A DNA stretch of 20,000 nt from Halocaridina rubra (GCA_037179515.1 JAXCGZ010022001.1:1-20000), one strand, 5' to 3'. Positions 1 through 10,492 are shown, counted from the first letter of the stretch. The notes: generated from the letters alone by a model not told the origin. Program-made: numbers and translations.

Positions 1-69
1 TTGGGGAGGTTACAGATGTGGCTGTGCACCACATCCGTGGGTGGAGAATCTAAACAACAGCCTGTTCAG

Positions 70-558
70 AGACTGTGATTTTGTGTTTGTGTACTTCGAT
101 GACATTCTTATATTTTCTAGTGATTTGGAAGAACATGTAAAACACCTAAAAACTTATAAACTATCTTCAAGATTCTCAGTGAAAACAGTTTACGAATCTC
201 TCTAGATTAGTGTGTTTTTATTGCTGCCTTCTTAGATTTCCTTGAATTTACAGTGTCTCATCGAGGTATTGCCCCTCCAGTATGTAATAAATCAACCATC
301 CAGAACCTCCCATTACCCCCAGATTCTAAGGACCTAAGAAGGTTTCTGGGCATGGCTAGTTTTTATGGACGTCCAATTCCTCACTTTGCTGCTATAGTGT
401 TCCCCATGACAGAGCTTCTCGAAGAATTTACGAATGTTAAGGAGATACAGTGGTCAGAAGAAACTGCAAATTCCTTCGGTGCCATCAAAGACCATTTACA
501 AACTGTGTCGGCTTTAAGTCATCATGCTTGTTTCAAATTCCCTGCAATTGGTGAATGA
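70..558 (+). pseudogene. Gypsy-type reverse transcriptase fragment (palm to thumb/connection)
   Basis: The polymerase active-site box YFDD is at 92-103, followed by ILIFS, as in gypsy reverse transcriptases. After a frame change, about 214-270 encodes a hydrophobic stretch ending in FTVSHRGI, the segment that normally follows the active site. 310-420 encodes RRFLGMASFYGRPIPHF, the well-conserved connection segment that precedes RNase H. The upstream fingers are missing or unreadable. The enzyme would copy element RNA into DNA. Here the two active-site aspartates of the YxDD box survive, but the frame changes and lost fingers make it non-functional. There is no usable start codon because this is the interior of a polyprotein. 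Confidence 0.8.
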
Positions 559-912
559 TTGTTCTACTGTGACTGCAAGAGCTGTCCTCCATCAAATGAT
601 GGATGGTTTACCTGTACCTATTGCATTTTACTCCAAGAAGCTATCTGAATCTCAATGGAAGTACTCTGCACGTGACCGAGAGTTGTTGGCTGCATATTCA
701 GCTGTCTTGCATTTCTAAGATATTATTGAAGGATATTAGGTCACAGTTTTCACAGATCATAAACCATTAGTTTCTGTTTTTCATAGCAGGAGCCCAGCTT
801 AGACAGATATGCAACAAAGACGTTTTTGCTGCTTATTGGAGTATGTTACCAACATAGGGTATATCTGTAGTGGTGATAACATTGTTGCTGACTGCCTTTC
901 AAGACCAACTAA
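547..912 (+). pseudogene. Gypsy-type RNase H domain, broken
   Basis: In one frame the segment reads NDCSTVTARAVLHQ, then AFYSKKLSESQWKYSARDRELLAAY, then FTDHKPL, and ends with NIVADCLSRP. These are the four conserved blocks of retroelement RNase H. The acidic residues expected to bind metal are all visible: D in NDCS, E in RELLAAY, D in TDHKPL and D in VADCLSR. The domain would degrade the RNA strand of the RNA-DNA hybrid. Stops at 716-718 (TAA) and 737-739 (TAG), and another near 800, break it. It follows the reverse transcriptase fragment after a frameshift near 550. Confidence 0.8.
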
Positions 913-1630
913 TGTCATCTCTATTTCACTTATTGATTTACTTACAACAGCCAGTGCCCAAGAATGCGACAAAGAAATACAATCTTTCCAGAAAGGACTC
1001 AAGGATTTTCCATTGGCTGATTATCAGATTATAAAGTGTGATGTCTCCTCAGAATGCCCTCGACCTTTTGCACCCCAGCCGCTCAGAAAAGATATCTTCA
1101 ACTCCTTGCATAACATCTCCAATCCTGGTGTTAGAGATTCCCTCCAGCTTACCATGTCCAGATACTTTTGGCCTTGGATGGACAAAGATGTAAGTCAATG
1201 GACATGCTTCTGCCAGATTTGTCAAGCAACAAAGGTTACAAATCACACTAAATCTCAGATCCTACCATTTGAAATCCTTGGAGAATTCCAAACTCCTTCT
1301 CGATATCTGCTAACCTGTACTGATCGTCGAACCAAGTGGATTGAAGCTGTACCTCTCATGAAATTATGGTAAAAGCAGTTGATTATGTATATCTCAGTGG
1401 AAGAGTTTCCAGATTTGGTGTACCTCTGTATCATAATTGATAGAGGAGCCCAGCTTGAGTCAGAATTGTTTCAAGAAAAATCCTCCTATGTAGGATTCCA
1501 TTGCCTTTGAAGTACAGCTTATCATCCTCAGGGTAATGGAATGGTAAAACGTTTCCATAGGACCTTGAAGGCTGCTTTAATGGCCAGATGGAAAATTTGG
1601 CTCAATGCCCTGCCGGTTGTCCTCGTTGAT
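913..1630 (+). pseudogene. Gypsy-type integrase, truncated and catalytically dead
   Basis: The zinc-finger region (about 1105-1235) keeps the first His (in SLHN) and both Cys of the CxxC pair (FCQICQ), but the second expected His is Asn (ISNPG). In the catalytic core, the stretch carrying the first acidic residue appears deleted: the sequence runs from FEILGEFQTP straight into RYLLTC. The second Asp is present (IIIDRGAQ, codon 1439-1441). The third, normally Glu in the HPQxNG...ER block, is Lys (codon 1547-1549, VKRFHR). An in-frame stop lies near 1508. The coding sequence ends at about 1630, where TTAGG repeats start, and the chromodomain/C-terminal region is absent. Domain identity is clear and loss of function is clear. 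Confidence 0.8.
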
Positions 1631-2105
1631 TTAGGTTAGGTTGGGTTAGGTTAGGTTAGGCTAGGCTAGGCTAGGCTAAGTTAGGTTAGGTGAGGTGAGG
1701 TGAGGTGAAGTTAGGCTAGATGAGGTTAGGATAGGTTAGGTGAGGTGAGGTTAGGTTAGGATAGGTTGGGTTAGGTTAGGTTGGGTTAGGTTAGGTTGGG
1801 ATAGGTTAGGTTAGGTTCATTAGGTTAGGTTAGATTAGGTTAAGATGGATTAGGTTGGGTCTGGTTAGGTTAGGTTAGTTGAGTTGAGGTGAGGTTAGGC
1901 TAGGTGAGGCTAGGTTAGGTTAGCTTAGGTTAGGTTAGGTTGGGTTAGGTTAGGTGAGGCTAGGTAAAGTGAGGTTAGATTAGGTTAGGATTAGGTTAGG
2001 ATGGGTTTCTTCAGTAAGGTGAGGTTAGCTTTGGTTTGGTGAGGTTAAATTAGGCTAGGTGGTTAGGTTAGTTTAGGTGAGGTTATGTTAGGTTGGGTTA
2101 GGTTA
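1631..2105 (+). repeat. Degenerate TTAGG telomere-like array 1
   Basis: About 475 bp of TTAGG-type pentamers with the G-rich strand on plus. Variants include TTGGG, TGAGG, CTAGG and TTTGG. TTAGG is the telomeric repeat of most arthropods. The high divergence and internal position mark it as interstitial, not an active chromosome end. Its right two thirds share landmarks in the same order with 4930-5345 in array 2: a run of TGAGG, GGTTCATTAGG, GATTAGGTTAAGATGG, GGGTCTGG and GTTTCTT. The two arrays are therefore paralogous, not independent. Confidence 0.9.
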
Positions 2106-2109
2106 TGTT

Positions 2110-3745
2110 GCATGACTGAAGTCTTGCTAGAGGTCAAAGGGGACATTGAACACTCTCTCCAGTGTTTTGCTGGGATAAGGCCAATATTAAAAGGGTCACG
2201 AAGATATATGGCTGGTCCCATGGGACTCGGCACCTGGCGTCAAGTACCTCAAGAGGGTGTGAGATATAAACAAGTCCTCCATTCCCAATACCACACACGA
2301 ACATTTGACCTAAATGGAAGTACATGCCCGGGGGAGATACCCAATGGCAATAGACAATTACCACCCACTCCTTTGCAATAGGCTTGTTGAAATAGCTCCT
2401 CCCCAAAATAGGAGGGACTCCACTTCGAACCTGGAGTTGATTTGCAGGACTGGATGTCACTTGAGTTCATTGGCAGGACTGGATGTCAAGCCACGCCCTG
2501 CCCTTGGGGTATTTCAAGAACCACCCAGGGCAGGCACAGTTAGTTAGAACTTTGCCCGGGGCACGAATATGTCATAGATTTTGTTAATCATAGGGGGGGG
2601 GGGCATTGAGGCTCGAACATGTAAACTCAAAATAAATCAAGATAAAAATACGATGTCGCGTGACTGAAGTCTTGCTAGAGGTCAAAGGGGACATTGAACA
2701 CTCTCTCCAGTGTTTTGCTGGGATAAGGCCAATATTAAAAGGGTCACGAAGATATATGGCTGGTCCCATGGGACTCGGCACCTGGCGTCAAGTACCTCAA
2801 GAGGGTGTGAGATATAAACAAGTCCTCCATTCCCAATACCACACACGAACATTTGACCTAAATGGAAGTACATGCCCGGGGGAGATACCCAATGGCAATA
2901 GACAATTACCACCCACTCCTTTGCAATAGGCTTGTTGAAATAGCTCCTCCCCAAAATAGGAGGGACTCCACTTCGAACCTGGAGTTGATTTGCAGGACTG
3001 GATGTCACTTGAGTTCACTGGCAGGACTGGATGTCAAGCCACGCCCTGCCCTTGGGGTATTTCAAGAACCACCCAGGGCAGGCACAGTTAGTTAGAACTT
3101 TGCCCGGGGCACGAATATATCATAGATTTTGTTAATCATAGGGGGGGGGGGGCATTGAGGCTCGAACATGTAAACTCAAAATAAATCAAGATAAAAATAC
3201 GATGTCGCATGACTGAAGTCTTGCTAGAGGTCAAAGGGGACATTGAACACTCTCTCCAGTGTTTTGCTGGGATAAGGCCAATATTAAAAGGGTCACGAAG
3301 ATATATGGCTGGTCCCATGGGACTCGGCACCTGGCGTCAAGTACCTCAAGAGGGTGTGAGATATAAACAAGTCCTCTATTCCCAATACCACACACGAACA
3401 TTTGACCTAAATGGAAGTACATGCCCGGGGGGAGATACCCAATGGCAATAGACAATTACCACCCACTCCTTTGCAATAGGCTTGTTGAAATAGCTCCTCC
3501 CCAAAATAGGAGGGACTCCACTTCGAACCTGGAGTTGATTTGCAGGACTGGATGTCACTTGAGTTCACTGGCAGGACTGGATGTCAAGCCACGCCCTGCC
3601 CTTGGGGTATTTCAAGAACCACCCAGGGCAGGCACAGTTAGTTAGAACTTTGCCCGGGGCACGAATATATCATAGATTTTGTTAATCTTAGGGGGGGGGG
3701 GGCATTGAGGCTCGAACATGTAAACTCAAAATAAATCAAGATAAA
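2110..3745. repeat. 548-bp satellite, three tandem copies inside telomere-like DNA
   Basis: Three head-to-tail copies: 2110-2657, 2658-3206 and 3207-3745, the last missing about 13 bp at its end. They differ by only a few substitutions and by the length of G runs (11 G at about 2593, 12 G in the others, one extra G near 3428). Each unit holds an internal direct repeat (GCAGGACTGGATGTCA, e.g. 2444 and 2473), a short CCTGCCC/GGGCAGG hairpin and a poly-G run. The first copy abuts TTAGG DNA on the left. Open frames of 77-108 codons exist on both strands, but I recognise no protein, and their recurrence only reflects copy identity. Near-identity indicates recent amplification or homogenisation. 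Confidence 0.9.
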
Positions 3746-3905
3746 GGAATCACCGCTTGTCCATTCTTACCTTGTACCCGTCTGGTACTAATATTAACGT
3801 AGTGAGAAGAATTCATCACGACAACTGGTGACAAGCGGTGGGATAACCCAGTCATCTTACAAATTGTCTGAATTCAGATGGGATAGTACAAAATCATTAC
3901 GACAG
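3746..3905. other. 160-bp spacer with inverted repeat
   Basis: Non-telomeric, non-satellite DNA between the satellite trimer and array 2. It carries an 11-bp inverted repeat, CACCGCTTGTC at 3751-3761 and GACAAGCGGTG at 3830-3840. No open frame is convincing. The end of this segment, GACAG at 3901-3905, recurs just after array 2 at 6541. It could be the edge of a mobile element, but no family is identified. Confidence 0.6.
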
Positions 3906-6539
3906 TTAGGTTGGGTTAACTTAGGTTAGGTTAGGTTTGGTTGGGTTAGGTTAGGTTAGTTTTGGTTAGATAAGATTAGGTTGGGTTATTTAAGGTTAGG
4001 TAAGGTTAGGCTAGGTTAAGTTTTGGTTATGTTGGGTTATGTTGGGTTGGTTAGGTTAGGTTAGGTTGGTTAGCTTTGGTTAGGTTAGGCTAGTTTGGGT
4101 TGGGTTGATTAGGTTAGGTTGGGTTAAGTTAGGTTGGTTAGGTTTGGTTAGGTTTGGCTAAGTTGGGTTGGGTTAGATTTGGTTGGTTAGGTTAGTTGAG
4201 TTGAGGTGAGGTGAGGTGAGGTTAGGTTAGGCTAGGTTAGGTTAGCTTAGGTTAGGTTAGGTTAGGTTGGTTTAGGTTATGTGAGGCTAGGGGAGGTTAG
4301 ATTAGGTTAGGTTAGGTGAGGGTAGGTTATGTTTCTTAGGTAAGGTGAGTTTAGGTTTGGTTAGGTGATGTTAGGTTAGGTGAGGTTAGGTTAGTTTAGG
4401 TGAGGTTACATTAGGTTGGGTTAGGTTAGGTTAGGTTTGGTTGGGTTAGGTTAGTTTTGGTTAGATTAGATTAGGTTGGATTATTTAGGGTTAGGTTGGG
4501 TTAGGTAAGGTTATGTTATGTTATGTTTTGGTTATGTTTGGTTAGGTTAGGTTAGGTTAGTTTAGTTAGGTTAGGCTAAGTTAGGTTGGGTTAGGTTAGC
4601 TTAGTTTTGTTAGGTCTGATTAGGTTAGGCTAGTTTGGGTTGGGATGATTAGGGTAGGTTAGGTTAGGTTGGGTTAGGTTAGGTTGGTTAGGTTTGGCTA
4701 GGTTAGGCTAGGTTGGGTTGTGTTAGGTTTGGTTGGTTAGGTTTGGTTAGGTTAGGTTTTGATAGGTTGGGCTAGGTTAGGTTAGGTTTGTTAGTGTTGT
4801 TTTAGGTTAGGTTAGGTTAAGTTAGGCTAGGATGGGCTGGCAAGGTAAGGTTAGGTTTGGTTAGGATTAGGTTAGGTTATTTTAGGTTAGGTTAGGTTGG
4901 GTTGAATTGGGTTAGGTTAAGTTTGGTTTGGTTAGGTGAGGTTAAGTTAGGTGAGGTGAGGTGAGGATAGGTTAGGTGAGGTGATGTGAGGTTAGGTTAG
5001 GATAGGTTGGTTTAGGTTGGGATAGGTTAGTTCAGGTTCATTAGGTTAGGTTAGATTAGGTTAAGATGGGTTAGGCTGGGTCTGGTTTGGTTTGGTTAGG
5101 TTTATTTAGGCTAGGTTAGATAGGTTAGGTTAGTTTAGGTTTGGTGAGTTTAGGTGAGGTGAGGTTAGGTTAGGCTAGGTTAGGTTAGATTGGGTTAGGT
5201 TAGATGAGGCTAGGTGAGGTGAGGTTAGGTTCAGTGAGGTTAGGTTAGGTTTCTTAGGTAAGTTGAGGTTGGGTTTGGTTAGGTGAGGTTAGGTTAGGTG
5301 AGGTTAGTTTAGATTAGGTGAGGTTAGGTTAGGTTGGGTTAGGTTAGGCTGGGTTAGCTTAGGTTAGGTTAGGTTTGGTTGGGTTAGGTTAGTTTTGATT
5401 AGGTTAGGTTGGGTTATTTAAGGTTAGGTTAGGTTGGGTTAGGTAAGGATAGATTAGGTTAGGTTAAGTTTTGGTTATATTGTGTTGGGTTAGGTTGGTT
5501 TGGTTAGGTTAGGTTGGGTTAGGTTTGCTTGGTTATGCTTGGTTAGGTTAGGCTAGGTTGGGTTGGGTTGGTTAGATTAGGTTAGGTTAGGTTGGGTCAA
5601 GTTGATAGGTTGGTTAGGTTTGGTTAGGTTAGGCTAGGTTGGGTTTAGTTAGGTTAGGTTTGGTTGGTTAGGTTTGGTTTGGTTAGGTTTTGATAGGTTG
5701 GGCTAGGTTAGGTTTGTTAGTTGTTTTAGGTTAGGTTAAGTTAGGTTGGGTTGGGTAAGGTTAGGTTAGGTTAGGCTTGGTTAGGATTAGGTTAGTTTAG
5801 GTTAGTTAGGGTTAGGTTAGGTGAGGCTAGGTGAGGTTTCTTAGGTAAGGTGAGGTTAGGTTAGGTGAGGTTAGGTTAGTTTAGTTTAGGTTAGGTTAAG
5901 TTACGTTAGGTGGGGTTAGGTTAGGTGAGGTTAGGTTAGGGTAGGTTTTGTTGGGCTGGGTTAGTTTAAGTTAGGTTAGTTAAAGTAAGGTTGGGTTACT
6001 TTAGGTTAGGTTGGGTTAGCTAAGGTTAAGTTAGGTTAAGTTTAGGTTAGGCTAGGTTAAGTTAGGTTAGGTTGGGAAGGTTAGGTTGGGTTAGTATAGG
6101 TTAGGCTGAGTTAGGTTTGGTTAGGTTAGGCTAGGTTGGTTGAGGTTAGGTTTGGTTGGGTTAGGTTAGGTTAGATTAGGTTTCATTAGGTTAGTTTAGG
6201 TTAGGTTGGGTTCAGTTTGGTTGGGTTAGGCTAGGATAGGTTTTGATAGGTTGGGTTATGTTAGGTTAGGTTATGTGGGTTAGGTTAGGTTAAGTTAGCT
6301 TGAGTTGGGTTAGGTTTGGTTAGGATTATGTTAGGTTATTTTAGGTTAGGTTGGGTTGGGTCAGGTTGGGTTAGGTTAAGTTAGGTTTGGCTTGGTTGGG
6401 TTGGGTTTGCTTGGTTAGTTAGGTTAGGTTAGGTTGGGTTGAGTTAGGTTAGGTTAGGTTGGGTTGAATTTGGTTTGGTTAGGTTAGGTTAGGTTAGCTT
6501 ATGTTAGTTGGGGTAGGTTAGGGTAGGTTAGGTTAGGTA
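3906..6539 (+). repeat. Degenerate TTAGG telomere-like array 2 with higher-order structure
   Basis: About 2.6 kb of TTAGG-type pentamers, G-rich strand on plus, with heavy substitution to TTGGG, TTTGG, TGAGG, CTAGG and others. Rare variants recur at similar spacings: GTTTTGGTTAGAT or close at 3959, 4454 and 5392; GTTTTGATAGGTTGGG at 4756, 5687 and 6240; GTTTCTTAGG at 4331, 5249 and 5836. Spacings of about 920-940 bp and 500-590 bp suggest the array grew by duplicating blocks of hundreds of bases, as well as by pentamer slippage. No gene is present. Confidence 0.9.
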
Positions 6540-6676
6540 TGACAGTTCGCGTGGGAGGCATCACACACTCAAGTTCTCATTTGGGCAAAAGGACAGGATT
6601 ATTAATATTGATCTATATAAACTATAAATAGTAAATGAGCAACATGGGTAAAGGCTCTAAACAATTTTTTGTAGTG
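6540..6676. other. Unique AT-rich segment, no gene seen
   Basis: Between the end of array 2 and the start of the minisatellite-like DNA. It starts with GACAGTT, which matches 3901-3907 on the other side of array 2. No open frame or RNA gene is recognisable. Confidence 0.5.
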
Positions 6677-7289
6677 AGTCATTTAGTACTGTCATGATTA
6701 CTCGCATATATCATCGGAGTCATCTGTCATTTGACAGAAATAATCAACAAGAGTCATCATGTATTCGACAGATATCATAAAGGTAATTTCTGTACTTGAC
6801 GGGTCATTATCAAAAAGTAATCATAAAAGAAAATCTTCACCATTCATGTGACAGAAACACTCTTGAGAGTGATCATGAATATAATCAAGTCCATTGATAT
6901 AATCTTCAGATTAACCTTTCTTTGGAGAAAAATAATCATCAAAGTAATATAGCAGAATTAAAGGTATTATAGCAGATATATTCATCAAAGTGCTTATTCA
7001 TATGATATAAATAACTGTATAGGTTGTCTTATATTTAGCAGAAATAATTGACAAAAGTACAATTTCACTGATATAAATAAACAATAAAGTACATTTCTCT
7101 TTAATAACATAATCCTAGAGTAATCATTCCTATGGCAAAATAATAATAAAAAACAATAATCATCAAAGTAATCATTTCTATAATGTCGTTCATCTTAAAA
7201 GTAATCATTACTACGAGTAAAGTAATAATCAAAGCAATAAATCATTTGACAAAAGTTAGCATACATTTAGAAGAAGTAATCATTCCAGA
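6677..7289. repeat. Degenerate AT-rich minisatellite, period about 33 bp
   Basis: Successive units begin with AGTNATCAT or a close match and often contain TTGACAGAAATAATCA(A/T)CAA. Unit starts can be followed at 6677, 6718, 6752, 6784, 6816, 6868, 6943, 6989, 7021, 7056, 7088, 7119, 7167, 7200 and 7275. Most spacings are 31-35 bp and some are longer or doubled. Copies are strongly diverged, so the array is old. It fills the gap between TTAGG and CCTAA arrays of opposite polarity. It has no coding potential. Confidence 0.65.
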
Positions 7290-7619
7290 CCTAACCTAAC
7301 TTAAGCTTATCCTAACCTAACCTTATCTAACTTAACCTAAGCCTAACCTAACATAACCTAATCTAACCTAAGCTTAACCTAGCCTAACGTAACCTTATCC
7401 TAACCTAACCTAACCTAACCTAGACTAACCAAACCTAACCTCATCAAACCTAACCTAACCTAAACCTAACCTAACCTAACAACCTAAACCTAACCTAGCC
7501 TAACATAAGCATAAGCTAACCTAACCTAACCTAACCTAAATTAAACCCATCCTAACCTAGCCTATCCTTAACCTAACCTAGCCTAACCAAGCCTAACAAT
7601 CTAAACCTAACCTAACCTA
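7290..7619 (-). repeat. Degenerate telomere-like array 3, CCTAA orientation
   Basis: About 330 bp of CCTAA-type pentamers on the plus strand, so the G-rich TTAGG strand is on minus, opposite to arrays 1 and 2. Variants include CCTAG, CCAAA and CCTTA. It begins directly after the minisatellite at CCAGAC|CTAACC and ends at ATGT repeats. Confidence 0.9.
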
Positions 7620-7625
7620 TGAATA

Positions 7626-7727
7626 TATGTATGTATGTTTGCACTTATGTATGTATGCTTGCATTTATGTACGTATGTATGCATGCATGTATATATGTAT
7701 GTATGTGTGTATGCATGTATGTATGTA
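7626..7727. repeat. Imperfect (ATGT)n microsatellite
   Basis: About 100 bp of TATG/TATGTATG repeats with interruptions such as TTGCAC and GCATGCATG. It directly follows the CCTAA array. Confidence 0.85.

Positions 7728-9304
<1,577 letters not shown>

Positions 9305-9369
<65 letters not shown>
9305..9369. repeat. (TC)n microsatellite
   Basis: A pure TC run of about 65 bp. Confidence 0.97.
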
Positions 9370-9370
<1 letters not shown>

Positions 9371-9386
9371 ACCAAAAATATTACAC

Positions 9387-9390
<4 letters not shown>

Positions 9391-9477
<87 letters not shown>
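9391..9477. repeat. (TA)n microsatellite immediately 5' of the RTE LINE
   Basis: A pure TA run ending one base before the LINE's first monomer. The LINE also ends in a TA run, so the element is flanked by TA on both sides. It either landed in a TA tract or sits behind the tail of an older copy. Confidence 0.95.
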
Positions 9478-9478
<1 letters not shown>

Positions 9479-9480
<2 letters not shown>

Positions 9481-9538
9481 TGCCCTATGGTGGCGGGCAG
9501 TGCCCTGTGGTGGCAGGTAGTGCCCTGTGGTGGCGGGC
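9479..9538 (+). repeat. Three 20-bp tandem monomers at the LINE 5' end
   Basis: Three copies of AGTGCCCTGTGGTGGCGGGC with one to three differences each, at 9479, 9499 and 9519. They form the first bases of the element after the TA tract. GC-rich 5' monomers in LINEs can carry promoter activity. That role is an inference here. Confidence 0.85.
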
Positions 9539-9703
9539 ACAGCATCAAAGAATAGCCCCAACGTATTCCCTGCGTGTTGTAAGAGGCGACTAAAAGTGGA
9601 CGGGGCGAGGGGACTAGGACCCCCCCCCTTGTATTAACCTCCCGCGAGACGTCAAAGAAGAAGGGGAGTAGAGGGGAGAATAACTTCTCCCCAAACTCTA
9701 GTT
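9539..9703 (+). other. RTE LINE 5' leader, shared with short minus-strand elements
   Basis: Holds CCCTGCGTGTTGTAAGAGG, then a GACTAAA block, GGGGACT and a C run. The reverse complement of 12861-13010, and more loosely of 16515-16680, carries the same blocks in the same order. The frame is open into the endonuclease from at least 9680, so the true start codon is uncertain. Confidence 0.7.
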
Positions 9704-10492
9704 TTGGGGTGTCTAAATGTGCGTGGTTGTAGTGCGATAGAGAGCAAAAGATGTGAGATTGGATATATGTTTGGTAGGAAGAGGATGGATGTATTGGCAT
9801 TGTGTGAGACGAAGATGAAAGGAAAAGGAGAAGTGGCATTTGGCGATGTGACAGGTAAGGTGTCTGGGGTTGAAAGGGGGAGAGCGAGAGAAGGTGTGGC
9901 ATTATTGCTGAGTGAATGGATGGTAAATAAGGTAGTGGAATGGAAAGAAGTGTCATCTAGGCTGATGTGGGTGACAGTTAGGATAGGTAGGGAATGTTGG
10001 GCTTTTGTTAGTGCATATGGGCCAGGATGTGAGAGAAGTGAGGAAGAGCAGGATGAATTCTGGAATGAGTTAACTAGGTGTGTGGATGGTCTGAGCAGAA
10101 GGAACTATGTAGTTGTGTTGGGTGACTTGAATGCCAGAGTGGGTGATGGAGAGGTAGAAGGTGTTGTAGGAAAGTATGGGGTACCAGGTGGGAATGAGAG
10201 TGGCGAGAGACTGTTAGATATGTGTGTGGAGCAAGAGTTGGTGATAGATAATAGTTTTTTCAAGAAGTTAATAAACAAGTATACATGGATGAGAGTGGCA
10301 AATGGAAGAGTGAAAGAAAGAGCATCGATGGACTGTGTATTGGTAGCAAAGAGCATGATTGGTAGAGTGAAAGATGTGCATGCATTTAGGGGTGTGGCTG
10401 CTGGGATGTCTGATCATTTTTTGGTTGAAGCAAAAGTGGTAGTAGCAAAAGAGTGGGGAAATAGAGTGGGGGATGTAGAAGAGAAGTGGTGA
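9704..10492 (+). pseudogene. LINE AP endonuclease (exonuclease-endonuclease-phosphatase fold)
   Basis: This domain nicks the target DNA to start target-primed reverse transcription. About 262 codons are open. The first codon shown is TTG, and no ATG of that frame lies nearby, so the start is not fixed. Counting from that TTG, all expected catalytic positions are visible: N5 (LNVRG), E35 (LCETK), Y105 (AYGPG), D141 and N143 (GDLNA), D210 (MDCVL) and the SDH triad at 236-238. The FFKKLINKYTWMR block fits RTE endonucleases. It ends at a TGA at 10490-10492, where the continuing sequence moves to another frame, so the polyprotein is severed. The coding strand is strikingly poor in C. Confidence 0.85.

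Larger units (their letters stand above)
1..1630 (+). mobile_element. Ty3/gypsy LTR retrotransposon, decayed pol region
   Basis: Pol domains occur in the order typical of Ty3/gypsy elements: reverse transcriptase, RNase H, integrase zinc finger, integrase core. Neither LTR, gag nor protease is in view. The left part lies outside the window and the right end stops inside integrase, where a TTAGG array begins. The reading frame shifts at least twice (between about 170 and 210, and about 547-560), and several in-frame stops follow, for example at 716-718, 737-739 and 1370-1372. It cannot encode a working polyprotein. The order and motifs are seen directly. The family call rests on general knowledge of gypsy pol. 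Confidence 0.85.

Noticed and set aside
1631..2105. An active telomere
   Set aside because: The repeats are highly degenerate and followed by kilobases of other DNA, so they are interstitial.
2400..2510. Pol III B-box-like GGTTCGAAGTGG on minus in the 548-bp unit, with a weak A-box-like sequence upstream
   Set aside because: The A box is poor and the unit ends are not SINE-like, so a tRNA-derived origin is not supported.
2110..3745. Open frames of 77-108 codons repeated in each 548-bp unit on both strands
   Set aside because: The units are nearly identical, so recurrence carries no evidence of selection. One extra G in the third unit breaks one of the frames. No domain is recognisable.
3815..3845. 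Possible LTR end and tRNA primer-binding site (ACTGGTGACAAGCGG)
   Set aside because: It starts with TGG as such sites do, but I could not match it to a specific tRNA end, and no gag follows. It is better explained as one arm of the inverted repeat.
6677..7289. CRISPR-like spaced repeats
   Set aside because: The repeat is degenerate, the whole unit drifts together with no constant repeat and variable spacer, and the context is an animal genome.
1631..7619. Endogenous large DNA virus in telomere-like repeats, as reported for some decapods
   Set aside because: No viral gene is readable in the non-repeat segments. All are short and non-coding.
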